64,000 nucleotides of DNA, taken from the NCBI GenBank assembly GCA_031769625.1, contig JAUIMM010000178.1, positions 29,716,001 through 29,780,000 of the forward strand. Direction: 5' to 3'. A program made the translations under genes and the position numbers. Source of the DNA: Taudactylus pleione. Taxonomy: Eukaryota; Chordata; Amphibia; Anura; Myobatrachidae. The stretch's first letter is position 1; every line of letters begins with the position of its first letter. The notes beneath the pieces are model-generated. The model was not told the DNA's origin. It did not search any database and saw nothing but the letters and a program-made list of their open reading frames with translations. Positions 23,880-35,230 of the stretch are shown in pieces.

Positions 23880-24055
23880 AAAGTATTCTGGTCCCTACTA
23901 CTTTAAATCTTTACAGACAAGTCTAACATCCTCAGTGCCTTAAAGTACAGGAATTTTGCCGTGACGAGCTTAGGCCCATTGTTTTCAGCCCCTTGCCTGA
24001 CTAGGACTATTCTATGAACACTTTCCATTGCACAGTCTGCTCTGGGGCTACGGCA
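23880..24055 (-). pseudogene. L1 ORF1-like fragment
   Basis: On the minus strand the stretch reads CAMESVHRIVLVRQGAENNG and then PKLVTAKFLYFKALRML, which has the layout of the ORF1 RRM-to-C-terminal junction (E-R-x-HR ... GPRPVIAKFLxFKD) in frog and fish L1s. The sequence downstream on the same strand (23560-23880) is too decayed to classify. Confidence 0.4.
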
Positions 24056-24515
24056 TGTAGTTAAGATGCCGGCTGTTGAAATCCCGGTGCCAGAATCCCA
24101 ACCTGCGACCAGAAAACCAGCATCACTTGAGATGCTGATGCTGGAATCCCGACAGCCGGCATGCCGAACGTAAGGATAGCGGGCCGGGTTAGGTATATGT
24201 GCAGGCGGGGTTTAGGTTTAGGCACTACCGGATTGGGGGGGGGAAGGTTAGGGTTAGGCTGCTTGCAGGGGGGGTTAGTTTTAGGCACCTCCTTAGGGGG
24301 GGTTAGGGTTAGGCAGTAAGGGAGGACGGTTAGGATTGGGCACCAATGGGGGGATATTTTTAGGCACTAACGGGAAGGTTTAGGGTAAGGCTGCGGGGGG
24401 GGGGGATGGTTAGGGTTAGGATGCAGGAAAGATAGGGTTAGGCGGTGAAGGCTTGAGGGCTAGGATAATAACGGAGCCCCTGTCGGGATTCTGAGCATCG
24501 GGATGTCGCTGTATG
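24056..24515. repeat. GTCGGGATCC / TTAGGC-rich MITE family member
   Basis: The left side has ATGCCGGCTGTTGAAATCCC and related imperfect palindromes; the right side ends CTGTCGGGATTCTGAGCATC. Between them is a G-rich block with about ten GTTAGG(G/C) motifs (24185-24445). The end motifs are inverted relative to one another. Confidence 0.6.
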
Positions 24516-24553
24516 TCTTTTGACCGCTGGCTTCGTGGTTTCCTGTATCACAC

Positions 24554-24555
<2 letters not shown>

Positions 24556-24585
<30 letters not shown>
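24556..24585. repeat. (AT)n microsatellite
   Basis: About 14 TA units follow CACACCCA. Confidence 0.9.
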
Positions 24586-24587
<2 letters not shown>

Positions 24588-24624
24588 TATTTTTAAAACT
24601 GTTCTCATCTGAACATGAAACTTT

Positions 24625-25210
24625 GGGCCTGATTCAGAGCCGGACGCTATTTGCGCTCGCTCGTCAAGAAAATAGGGGTGGCTATTCAAATGAACCGTTC
24701 GCTGTTTGCGGGATGTTCACACCTCTTGGTCTGAACGAGCGTACAAAACTTGCGGTCGTTTTTTGGGAAACTACGCCCCCTGGCCGCTCGCATCCTACGT
24801 CATGTCCGCTATTTATTAGATTAATCGAGTACATCGACCAGGATATGAACTGCTCGCTATTCTTGGGGTTGGTTTTTACTACCACAATCTGGCTCTAAAA
24901 TAACCCAGTGACGTGGTCAATGACGCTGCTGTTTTAAATATGCACACCCATAAAACGCCCGTTTTGACCTTTAAGCACGCCTGCGATCGGATCTCCACTC
25001 CCCGTTTTCAAGCACCTTCCCCTGTTACCACCCACATACGCCTCTTTCTGTCACTCAAATTATCAGGCATTCGCTATTTTGCGAGCACATGAATGTCGGC
25101 CGCACTGAGTGGTTCGCGCATGCGTATTACAATCCGTACGCATGCGCAGTTGGGCAAACATCGCTCGGAGCAAACGAGCAGCCACTTGCGTCCGGCTCTG
25201 AATCAGGGCC
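24625..25210. mobile_element. 586-bp MITE with 23-bp terminal inverted repeats
   Basis: The left end starts GGGCCTGATTCAGAGCCGGA and the right end is its reverse complement over 23 bp with one mismatch. A TTT trinucleotide flanks both sides (24622-24624, 25211-25213), fitting a 3-bp target duplication as in PIF/Harbinger elements. There is no transposase; frames inside are not conserved-looking. A shorter relative follows 340 bp downstream. Confidence 0.75.
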
Positions 25211-25550
25211 TTTATGCTTACCCAGCATTGCTTATGTGTTTAATTTTTAAATTCTCATGTACCCACACAAGGCACAACAAAACTCACATGACAAACAACA
25301 TTTATGATGCTTTAGTACATGCAAAGGCCTGTGGCTAAAGAAAAATGAGCTATGAGCTGCATAACTGTTAAATGCTTAAGTCAAAGTTTATGGCATATTT
25401 GTAAATTTGTTTTAAAGTGTCCCTTAAAGCCATACAATTTACAACCTTACAATATGTCCACTAATGGCATTACATGAAGTACAAAAAAATGGCTCCACAA
25501 CAGTGTCTCTCTGTTTGGCAAATCATAAATCATAAGTAATACAACACTGA

Positions 25551-26130
25551 GGGCCTGATTCAGAGCCGCTCGCTAGATGTGATCACTCGCACGATGTGTA
25601 TGCAAATTGCGTAGGCAGTGCTGCCGCACAGCAATGCATTAGCACGCCCAGTATTTCTTAGAGAGCGATCACATAGTGTATGCAGACACCCACTTGTGCA
25701 CATCATGTCCAGGAAGTGTATGCAATCATCGGTACATCGGGTAACATCGGATGCTATCGCAGCGCTTGAGGTTGACTATACCCTGCCGCAAGCACTGCGA
25801 GCACTTCAGTGTAAAAACAAGCCAGGTGACGTGTACTATGATGCTGTCTTTTAATTGTGTACACCTCTAAAACGTCATTGAGATGCTCAGGCACGCCTGC
25901 GTTTGCACCCCTACTCCCCTGTTTTTAATGGCCAGCCCCTGTTACCACCTACAAACGGCTTCGCTGTCACTCACTCTGCTGGCAGCCTATGCGCAGCAAG
26001 CGAATGCATTGTGAAGTTTCGCTAAGGTATGCGCATTGTGATGTGTACACATGCGCACAATGCATACACACTGCATAGCATCGGCAGCAGCGAGACTATG
26101 CATCTTAGTGAGCGGGTCTGAATGAGCTCC
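25551..26130. mobile_element. 580-bp MITE, relative of the 24.6 kb copy
   Basis: The left end GGGCCTGATTCAGAGCCGCT and right end AGCGGGTCTGAATGAGCTCC are inverted repeats with about four mismatches. TGA flanks both sides (25548-25550, 26131-26133). The end motif matches the 24625 element, but the interior (ATGCATTAGC, GCGATCAC-type purine/pyrimidine alternation) differs. It ends 130 bp before the fourth RTTN exon. Confidence 0.65.
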
Positions 26131-26259
26131 TGAGTGCTAAAACAAATAGTTTGTGTTGTTTGTTATTTCATTGTTTTGTTTGTTTGTTTTTATTTCAGCC
26201 TCAGTACATGTTATAATAAAACAAAATGGAAAAAGTAGTTTTCTGAATATTTGTTCTAG

Positions 26260-26418
26260 GTGAGGTATACGAGTCTAGGCATCGGATCAGCATTGACAGC
26301 CATTAAAGAAGGTTGTGTTATATTGTGTGACAGCTGTCAGAACATTTCTGGAGGCTTATGTGGAACAGTGCTCAGTATCTTCCTCGACCAGTATGAATGT
26401 AGCATGGTGCGCAGAGAG
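26260..26418 (+). CDS. RTTN: Rotatin exon (fourth in window)
   Basis: The acceptor TTTGTTCTAG and donor GTGAGT bound a 159-bp exon of 53 codons, phase 0 at both ends. It encodes a helical repeat unit with [12 protein letters not shown], a [11 protein letters not shown] segment and a final [11 protein letters not shown], which runs directly into the AAFILQN start of the next exon. This continuity (MVRRE/AAFILQN) is typical of a rotatin armadillo-like helix and is one of the clearest pieces of homology. No stop or frameshift is present, so the gene looks functional here. Confidence 0.85.
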
Positions 26419-26729
26419 GTGAGTCATTCTATCACTTTATGTACGTTTTTTTAATTTTTTTTTTATAATGACTCAATCAAGTTTTCAAGACTGCCAGAAT
26501 AAAATCACCTAAGCACCTAATCGCATGCGATATCTTCTGGTTGGCCATGCAGCACGGCCTACCGAAAGGCATATTGGGAATCACTAGTGCAGGCTGTATA
26601 CTTTCAAGATTCTCAAGAGTGTTATTCCTGGAGAAGCAACAGGTAGTGGTGCTAGTGGACCGGACTAACTGCTAAGCCATGGGTCCTGAACATCATACTT
26701 CATTGATCATTTTTTAACAGTTTGCAGTC

Positions 26730-27110
26730 AGCATACAGGCAGACGGGTTGCTGACCGTCTAAATACTGGCGCCAGAATCCCGACGGCGTCGGGATCCCGA
26801 CTTCGGAATGCCAACCACCGGCATCCCGAAGGTGTAAGTATCCGAGGGGTTAGGGGAGGTTTATTGTTAGGCACTAGGTGAGGGTTAGGCACAAAAGGGG
26901 GAGGGTTATGTTTAGGGTGCGGGGAGGGGGAGGTTAGGTTTAGGCACTAGGGGTGGAGGTTAGGTTCAGGCACCGGTGAGGGAGGGTTAGGGTAGGGGTA
27001 AATGGTAGCTGTAGAAAACGTACCTCTCAGTTCCGGGACTGCGACTGTTTGGGTGCCGCTGTCGGTATTTTGTCAGCCGGCATCCCGACAGCCGGGATTC
27101 CATACCCAAC
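26730..27110. repeat. GTCGGGATCC / TTAGGC-rich MITE family member
   Basis: Left part: CCAGAATCCCGACGGCGTCG and CCAACCACCGGCATCCCGAA. Right part: CGGCATCCCGACAGCCGGGA then TTCCATACCCAACCC, the reverse complement of the GGGTTGGGTA start seen at 3675. The interior holds GGTTAGG(G/C) motifs. The best-preserved ends of this family in the window are here. Confidence 0.65.
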
Positions 27111-27367
27111 CCTTATTGTGCTACTTTATCACAGTAGTAGGTTGCAACTAAAATGTTTTCATTTGCATTATGTTCTCCTTTAAAAATGACTTCTTAGTAT
27201 TTTACACGATTTTACAACACATACTTGCAGTACAGCTTTATTACATATTAACATTTAATTAAAAAAAAAAGAATATTACAGGAGTAAAGGACAGCTGGTC
27301 TATCTAGTCTGCTCATTTTCTAATAAACTAAATTATAAGGCATTCTATTATTATTTTCTAGTCTTAA

Positions 27368-27758
27368 GCGGCCTATCCATTAGCAGATAAATTGAACGAT
27401 AGAACGATATATCGTTCAATCATTCAATTTATCTGCTGTTGATAGACCCTGAACGATGACAGATGCGCAGTCCGATAAATTGAATCATCTCTCCAACATG
27501 TTGGTCAATTATCGCATATTACAAATATCTGTCAGTTTATATGCGGTGAACGACAAAAGATATTAGCAGCAGCTACAGTGTGCTGCAGAGAAAAAAATTC
27601 ACTCCCTGAATGATGTCATGCGATATCGTTCATCGTTCGTGTTTTGCCAAAATCTGTCATGTACATGACAGATATCTTTCAGCACAGCTACCAGAATTTT
27701 CAATAGATATCTTTTGTCTTTCGTCTTTCAGAAAAACATCTGCTAATGGATAGGCCCC
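27368..27758. mobile_element. 391-bp MITE with 21-bp inverted ends
   Basis: GGCCTATCCATTAGCAGAT near the left end is the reverse complement of the right end; over 21 bp there is one mismatch. TTAA occurs at 27364-27367 and again at 27760-27763, one base off the right end, so a TTAA target duplication is possible. The interior contains hairpins with the arm GAACGATA/TATCGTTC. It lies just before the fifth RTTN exon. Confidence 0.65.
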
Positions 27759-27957
27759 TTTAAGTTGATGCTTTTATTGACATCAAATATATTTTTGCAG
27801 TCTCCTATATAATGCACTAATAATTATACAGCCTGTTTTCATTAAGCCAAGTCCAGTTGTTTCATGTCTTGAATCTGCAGCACAATGGTCTGCTTGGCTG
27901 CACATGATGGCTGTTTCAGCTAGATGGCAATGTTGAGATCTTGTATATTATTTTTAG

Positions 27958-28035
27958 GCTGCCTTTATTCTTCAGAACATGCTTGTTATGCCAATGTCAG
28001 AGAATACAGAAGACTTGAAAGAGTCCAATTTTCAG
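27958..28035 (+). CDS. RTTN: Rotatin exon (fifth in window)
   Basis: A short 78-bp exon (26 codons) lies between TATTTTTAG and GTTAGT, phase 0 at both ends. It encodes AAFILQNMLVMPMSENTED and seven further residues. It completes the helix begun in the previous exon. The intron before it is only 1.5 kb and contains two MITE-like elements. The short size makes it invisible to simple open-frame searches; it was identified by splice signals and phase continuity. Confidence 0.8.
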
Positions 28036-28189
28036 GTTAGTAAATCTTTAATTTCAGTAGTATTATATAAATGATAAAATAATTATTACTTTACAAATTA
28101 TTGTTTATTGTAATTCTTATACTATATAGAACCATCAGATTATGCAAAGCTATACAATGGGTGCATCATGTTCTGCCATATCAGTTGCT

Positions 28190-28525
28190 GCACCAACATG
28201 GGGGGGGCAAGGGGGCGGCCCCACCCCCCGAAATAAAAAAATTTCAAAGGAGCAGCAGCCGCTAACTGTCAGGGCTGTGCAGCTTTATAGTAATAGGCTA
28301 CACAGCCCCTGCACCGCAAGGAGGAGGAGGTATAATGTGCGGTCTTTAAGTGAAGACACCGCACATAACACTTCCTCCTCTGCGCGGTGCAGGGGCTGTA
28401 CAACCTATTACTATAAAGACAGAACACGGCAAGATGGAGGGGAGGGGGAGGGGAGGCAGCGGCACCGAAATTATTTTATGTTGCCCCCCTGCATAAAATC
28501 TTTCCAATGCCCCTGTGCACCAATG
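28190..28525. mobile_element. Foldback element with a central hairpin
   Basis: The ends are G-rich (GGGGGGGCAAGGGGG, left) and C-rich (GTTGCCCCCCTGC, right), roughly inverted. The centre is the long hairpin described separately. Outer limits are approximate. The 132- and 107-residue frames that cross it on either strand are by-products of the inverted symmetry. Confidence 0.5.
28284..28417. repeat. Imperfect hairpin, ~62-bp arms, 9-bp loop
   Basis: 28284-28345 and 28355-28417 are reverse complements over most of their length. The outer 14 bases (TTTATAGTAATAGG) and the segment CAGCCCCTGCACCGC match exactly. The loop is TTAAGTGAA. Confidence 0.75.
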
Positions 28526-28845
28526 CGGCTCACACTCTAATTTCCCTACCATCGAAATCACATACCATGGCCAGTTTAGTGAGAAACCTGTTAACTCTTC
28601 AGTATGTGTTTGGGCCAAAGCACTGTCGGAGGGAACACAAAAGAACAGACAAAGGCAAACAAAGAGCATCCTGGGTCAGAACTGAACCCTGGTTTCCAAT
28701 CTTTGTGTTTTTTATGTACATCCGTAAGTTTTTTAAATTATTGTCCCTTGAGAAAATAAGTAAATATATAGTATACAGTATAACTACTGTACACATCAGT
28801 TTAAAAGATTAACTAGCAAGTACCCCCTCTTTAAATACTATTTTT

Positions 28846-29375
28846 AAATCAGAGCACTAATATGAAGTAGTACCACAGCCAAAATGTGAAATCAGAGCAC
28901 TAATATGAAGTGGTAGCACAGCCTAAATGTGAAATCGGAGCACTAATATGAAGTAGTAGCACAGCCTAAATGTGAAATCGGAGCACTAATATGAAGTAGT
29001 AGCACAGCCTAAATGTGAAATCGGAGCACTAATATGAAGTAGCACAGCCTAAATGTGAAATCACAGCAGTAATATGAAGTGGTAGCACAGCCTAAATGTG
29101 AAATCAGAGCACTAATATGAAGTAGCACAGCCTAAACATGAAATCACAGCACTAATATGAAGTGGTAGCACAGCCTAAACATGAAATCACAGCACTAATA
29201 TGAAGTAGTACCACAGCCTAAATGTGAAATCAGAATACTAATATGAAATGGTAGCACAGCCTAAACATGAAATCAGAGCACTAATATGAAGTAGTCGCAC
29301 AGCCTAAACACGAAATCTGAGCACTAATATGAAGTGGTAGTAGAGCCTAAATATGAAATTGGAACACTATATAAT
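28846..29375. repeat. Minisatellite, 43-bp unit, ~12 copies
   Basis: The unit contains AGCACTAATATGAAGTAGTA followed by GCACAGCCTAAATGTGAAAT. Several copies lack three bases (AGTAGCAC instead of AGTAGTAGCAC), giving 40-bp variants. Later copies share AAACATG in place of AAATGTG, so arrays of variant units spread in order. Confidence 0.9.
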
Positions 29376-29399
29376 ACAGTTTGCCCATTAAGAGACAGG

Positions 29400-31270
29400 T
29401 TTAAGTGAAGGGACAATAGTTTTTTTGCTGTGAGATTTGGGTGGCAGGATAGTTAACCAACCTTGGGAAATAGATATGCAGTGCTCCAATAAACTGAATA
29501 AAAAAAAATAATTTATAAATGTAGAACGACTTTCACAGGTATATTCGTGTTTAGCGTATTTGATGATTTGTTTACATGTTTCTTAAAATAAATGTATACA
29601 TCATTATTGACACCAATCAGGGAAAATAGTTTGTAAAAGTATTTGACAGCTCCATTTCCATTCAAGTCTGTTTAGTTAATAAGAAGCCCTTCTGTCCATA
29701 GATTATTCTTGCTAAGCTACAATTACACATATCTGGTGGCTGTTCTTGTATTTTTTTTTAGCAGTCATGCACAAAAACTGCTTATGTTTATATTTCTCTT
29801 ATTAACTATTCAAAGTTTCAGCCATTTCACTTTGTTGATTTACATTTTCTTGCAATACAGATCGCTTAGTCTGCATTTGTAGATCACGCAAAGTAGGAGA
29901 ACTTGTGTTATCTAATTCTTAATTATATTGCTAACTTTATTTTTGGCAGGACTCAGTAAAGCATAACAGAATTGAAGAGGAATTTAAATCATGCCAAACA
30001 TTTTGCCTTTCATTATAAAAATATTGAAATGTAGTTCAACTTCACAATTGTAAAGTGCACTGTTGAAATGATGATGGACTTTGGACAATTAATTATACAT
30101 TTCCTGCCCTATTTTTCTAGTGTTGGGTTAATACTCTATAAAGTCTAGAAGCGTTTGCTTATTTTTTTTGTGATCTCTCTAAATATTCAGCAAAACTGCT
30201 TATATGTATCTCTTACTCATTTATACTTATAGTAAATTGACACTGTTGTGTCTCCTCCTTGCCACGAGAGGCAATGGCATTTAAACTTAAAGCCTCATCA
30301 ATATGCTATACTGCCATATTAAAAAGTAGGCTGCGAGGATGTACTGGAGATAAATTCCACCCTAGAAAATTAGGCTGTGTTGAAGTTGGGTACAATTTTC
30401 TCACATTCATATTTTTGAGTATGCATTCAGATTGTTGCACACACAGGGAAATACAATGTGTTCACATTCCTAATTAAGAACAACAGTTATTTTTTATTGT
30501 GTGAGTATATTATCTCCTTACATCCAGAAACTTTTATAGGTTTTTAGTTTGGAGATGATAATCATACTGTTTGATCTATTTTATGAGATTCTTTTTTTTT
30601 TTTAGGCACCTGTTTTTATATAGAAGCATTTTAGAGGTGGTTGCAGGTGTCTGTATTTACAAAAAAATACATTTTACTTTTGCAAGGTGAAAATGGGAAT
30701 AAAATAACTGCTGTAGTATCCATACTATATGATACAGAGTCTATTTATTGTTGCAGTATGTATTTGTTTGATCATTGCAGAAGAATAAACTAGGTCAGGT
30801 TGAATATTCAGTGTAAGCTACTTATGGGTTTTAGTGATTTGTTTTCTAGGATGATATGTATTGTATTGGCCAAACATATATCATTGGTAAAAAGCAACAA
30901 GATACTTCATTAACCACATCTTATTTGCTATGCTTTACCATTCCTGACCATAATATGCTCTCAAACCCAGAACCTGTAAACCTAGAAAACCGTTAAGGGG
31001 CATAAAAATATTAGCATGAGTGGAAAAAGAGCCTGCTGACATTAAGGACCTCCCAAAAGCTACTTACAAACTTAAGTTTGGAATCTTTTACTTGTCTCTG
31101 TGACATTGTCAGTGAATACTGTGTTGTAGCTGTGCCCTTTTTGCAATGGATCATAAAGGGATTAAGGTTAAGAGCTGGAGACATTAAAGATTATGGTTTA
31201 ATGTTAATGTGCCATCATATTCCATCACACTGTGCATTAGGTAAAACAATGCATTGATGATAAAGCAAGG
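29400..31270. other. Intron, no recognisable feature
   Basis: AT-rich sequence without repeats or coding similarity that I can support. Confidence 0.5.
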
Positions 31271-31275
31271 CTATG

Positions 31276-32914
31276 AGGGGTATTCAATATGAAACGTTAA
31301 CCTCGCCAGTGAGGTTTTCGCCGCACATCGGAGGTTTTGCCAGCGAAAAAGTATTGCGCGCGCTCCCACTTATCCCCGTATTCACTTTGAAATCATCGAA
31401 AACAGGACACGGCGATACTTGGATCGGCGAAAAAAAACTTGAACTTTCAGGAATTAATTGTAGGAGCCCCCTAAAGGTGTCCAGACCTCGGGGATCACTA
31501 TGGGTACCCCCGTTTTTGCCTGCAGAAGAAAGTCGGGGTTTTTAAATAGCTGTGCAGGTGTTTTTTTTCCCGACAGTGAAGAAGTGATGCAGAAGAGCAC
31601 TTAGGTTTTTTTTTTCGTTTTTTTTAAGTGGTCGCATCAAATTTGGTGTACATGAAAATGGGTACTAGCATATTTTTAAGTCCCTAAAGGTAATTTTTAA
31701 AAATGCTGCAAAAATGCACCTGCCGCTTCTTTGCGCAATGAAAAAAACACCCGCCCCATACTTGGGGACCCCACCAGAAATAATTTCGTTACTTTGTTTT
31801 TTTTTTTACCTCATTTTTTTTTTAAACCCAAATTTTTTTTTTTTTTTTTTTTAAGGGTGTCCCAATTTTTCTTAGGACATTTTTTTTTAACATTTCCTTT
31901 TAAGGGGACATTCCCAAAACTACAGGCTATTTTTTATAAGCCTACACCCCCAAACCCCTATTCTGCATTTTTTTTTCACTTGCTATAGTGCTTAGAAAAA
32001 TTATCCCTGTTTTTTAAAAAATGACCCTTGACCCCATTTAAGGAAAAAAACGGGAATTTTTGAGAAATATGCCTGGGACCCCCTTAAAGATGTCCAGACA
32101 TGGGGGATCACTATGGGTAACCCCGTTTTTGCCAGCAAAAGAAAGTCGGGTTTTTAAATAGCTTTGCAAGGTGTTTTTTCCTGCCGCTGCTATTAGAAAC
32201 CCCGACTTCCTTCAGGAGTTAAAAATGGGGGTAGCCATAGTGATCCCCCATGTCTAGACATCTTTAGGGGGATCCCTAGAATATTTCCTGAAAACTCCTT
32301 TTTAACTCCTGAAGGAAGTCGGGGTTTCTAATAGCCGCGGCAAGTGCATAAATGCGACTTTGAAGAAAGTGGTGCAGAAGAGCATTTAGAATTTTTTTTG
32401 GGGAAAAATAACTATGCCCAGCAAATTTGGGGTACTTGAAAATGGGGTCAGCATATTTTAAAGTTGCTAAAGAGACTTGAAAAAATTGTGAAAAACCCAC
32501 TTGCGCAAGGAGCTGCAATGAAAAAAAACACCTGGGGCATACTTGGGGACCCCCCCAGAGTCAAGTTCGCTATTTTTTAACTTTGTTCCCCAACATTTTT
32601 TTTTTGGGCCCCCAAATTCAAAGTGCTTTTTTGGGGTGTCCCGATTTTTTATTTTTGACACAGATCGTTTCAAGGGGTCATTCTAAAGGGTGCAGGCTAT
32701 TTTTTTTAAGCCAGCACCCCTAAACTCCAATTCTGCACTTTTTTTCGCCACCTATTCAGTGGTGAAAAGTTATCCACGTTTTTTTCAAAGACTTTTCGAA
32801 CCTGCGAAAAGTCTTTGAAATTGAATACAGTGTAAAAGCAAAACCTGCGTTAATGACATCATAGGTGCGAAAACATCGCAAAAACGGAGTTTCACTCCCA
32901 TATTGAATACCCCT
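31276..32914. mobile_element. 1.64-kb foldback element with internal duplication
   Basis: The ends AGGGGTATTCAATATG and its reverse complement (32899-32914) match over 16 bp. Inside, the segment around 31460-31790 is repeated in direct orientation around 32070-32180 and 32340-32560 (shared landmarks GGGGATCACTATGGGTA, GATGCAGAAGAGCA, CATACTTGGGGACCCC), and in inverted orientation at 32200-32280 (CATAGTGATCCCCCATGT). T- and A-runs fill the gaps. No transposase was found; no clean target duplication was seen. Confidence 0.7.
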
Positions 32915-32999
32915 ATATGATTCAAAACAAAACAAAAGCTGCTCTATAATGCTCTATAATGTTGCAAATCTAAAACAAGTTGCAATAAAATATCTTTCT

Positions 33000-33195
33000 C
33001 CCCATTCCACCCTCGTTTTTATACTTTCTCCTCTCACTCTCTCCTTTCTTTTTCTCCTGTCTAAATAGGTCTCTTGCTTTCTCTCTGTCTCAGCCTGTGT
33101 CTCTCTTGTTGCCTGCATCTCTCTCTCCTGATCTCCCCATCTCTCTTTTCCCCGCCTTTCCTCCTTTTCCCTTCTCTCCTTCTTTTCTGTTTTGT
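33000..33195. repeat. Polypyrimidine tract
   Basis: Almost pure C/T on the plus strand (CTCTCTCC, CCTTTTCC repeats) with a second, shorter block at 33297-33370. Low complexity; the frames through it are artefacts. Confidence 0.8.
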
Positions 33196-33698
33196 AACTT
33201 GAACATTTTTATTAGAAATTTTGAAAATATAGCCTATACAGGTACTACTGTACAATTCACAGCACATAGAAATAGCATAACACAAATAATAAAACTCTCC
33301 TTTTCTACATGTCTCTTCTCTTCCCCCTTGCTCCCTGTCTTCTCACCCTCCATCCCCTCTTTTTTTACTCTCAGGTCAATATGTCTAGCAACTAAAATTT
33401 AGGAAGTTCCTTGTCTGCAGGAATAATAACTATATTGGTGTTGTAGCTATCACCAGGCATCTTTTATAAATATTTTAAAAATATACATTGTAATATAAAA
33501 AAACTTCTCTTAATATTAATATAATGTAATTTAATTTTAGTAAAAATTTTAGATGCAAAATAATTTATTATTGTATGTATTATATTGATACAAAGCTTCT
33601 TTTCCAGTACTATGATTAGGTTTATACTGTAGGTAGGCCTTCTGTTTAGTGCTACAAACTTTATGTGGTAAGCGCATCTGATTTTCTTTTTGTTTTAG

Positions 33699-33888
33699 AT
33701 TTTGAGCATACTTGATGAGGAGACAGGATTACCTTTGGCAGGAAAACCTGCACTTGAAGCTCTTTTGCGACATTACCACTTCTATGAACATGTGAGCCAT
33801 ATGGCGAAAAACTGCTATCTTGGAAGTTATATTTTTGAATTAGATAACTCCATAGTAGCATCTAAGACAATGCAAGAAAATGTTAATT
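33699..33888 (+). CDS. RTTN: Rotatin exon (sixth in window)
   Basis: The acceptor TTTTTGTTTTAG and donor GTAAGT flank 190 bp: 63 codons plus one base, so it ends in phase 1. The peptide carries LDEETGLPLAGKPALEALL followed by a HYHFYEHV segment and NCYLG, a block I recognise from vertebrate rotatin (Gly-Lys-Pro-Ala-Leu, then His-Phe-Tyr-Glu-His). It ends in an Asn/Ser-rich, probably disordered tail. The following intron is 21.7 kb and holds the DIRS A/B/hAT complex and DIRS C. Confidence 0.87.
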
Positions 33889-35080
33889 GTAAGTACAGTT
33901 AGTTTTAATCAACTTTTTTTTTTCTTACCTGTCTTCCCAATACATTTGTGACTTTTAAAGGTTTGTAAATGGAGAAATGTATACTTATTCAAACACATGA
34001 ACAATATAAGCTTTTGTAATGGTAAATAGTATCTTAGACTTGCTAATGACTGAAAAACTCATGATTTTTCTAAAGGAACATAATTCACAATTATATAACA
34101 AACACATTGTGATAAAGGCTTGTGTGGGCAGAGTGTTGTGTTTGTGACTAGTATGCAGCTGTGATGTGACGTTTACAAAGAAGCTTTGTGCTTGTACAGA
34201 CTTTTTTGTCTTTGATAACATGCATTACAGTAAAGTGCCCAGATGTTACTTTTGTAATTTGTTATATCAGCTGAACAATTACACTCTTTATAGATTGTCA
34301 CAAGATAACCTTTATATGATTGCATACCAATTTGACTTTTAGCTACCTAAACAAAGAACTGTAGTTCACTGAACTGTAATACCATTACCTCGAAAATGAA
34401 ATCTCTTTTGAAGTACTATAATAGGAAAAGTACAGTTAGTGATTTCAGAAGTTTATAAAGCGTGTTAGTGGCGTGACGTGACCCCACAATATGTGGTTAT
34501 GCAGTCATCCTTTATATAGGCTGTGGTGTCCTTGCCTGAAGCATCCGGGCAGCATGCAGGGGCCATGGGGCAGCAAGGGTGTTGTCCACTGGGCCCTGTG
34601 TTCTGTGAGGAGGCAACGCTCACACACCTAGTTATGGTCCGGACTGTATGTTGCTTTTATAGCACTGGTTCCACTCTTATTTCTAAGGTAAGTTAAATTA
34701 AACATATTCGGCTTATTCCGTATTTGGCTATGAAATGTTGCACTTTTGCCAGCAAAATTTGTGTTCTATATACTTCTAAATACTCTACACAGCAGAAAGA
34801 ATTTACTGTAGTTGACCCAGCTCTTTTCATAGTAATCAGGAAAATGCACATTTCCAAAGACAGAATAAAGATTGTATCAGTAAAATAGTGCACCCATGCA
34901 AAACAGCTGCATCCACCCCAGAGCTTGATTCATGCAAAATGCTGCTCATTAAATACTTTAGCTGCTATGTACTGTACAACAGTTGAAGATAACATATGAG
35001 GCAGTGCTGTTCTGGAATAGAGGAAATATTTAGCAACATTGTAGGAGCAAAGCTGAGTGACAGTGGGGCATGTTTATTAA
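33889..35080. other. Intron between exon 6 and DIRS A, nothing recognised
   Basis: AT-rich; a GC-richer patch at 34470-34640 (GTGACGTGACCCC, GGGGCCATGGGGCAGC) may be a decayed repeat, but no ends were found. Confidence 0.45.
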
Positions 35081-35230
35081 TTTTTCTTCTTCAGGGTCCA
35101 TAGGACTCCACAGGGAGACAATGTGGGGTGTAGGTGGTGGATAGGAGGACCGGACACCAAACAGTTAAGCTTTTGTTATCCCAGGATGCTCCTATCCTTC
35201 CTCCCGCCATACCCTGCCCACAGCCTGAGG
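35081..35230. repeat. DIRS A left inverted terminal repeat
   Basis: Matches the reverse complement of 48058-48200, for example GGACACCAAACAGTTAAG on this side and CTTAACTGTTTGGTGTCC on the other. Interrupted at its inner end by the hAT-like element. Confidence 0.9.

Noticed and set aside
28142..28540. 132-residue open frame downstream of the fifth RTTN exon
   Set aside because: It is produced by the inverted symmetry of a foldback element; an antisense frame overlaps it and neither has family motifs.
28846..29375. Possible CRISPR array (regular repeats)
   Set aside because: The units are contiguous with no unique spacers, in a eukaryotic intron: a minisatellite.
33097..33402. 101-residue Ser/Phe/Pro-rich frame
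   Set aside because: Translation of a polypyrimidine tract.
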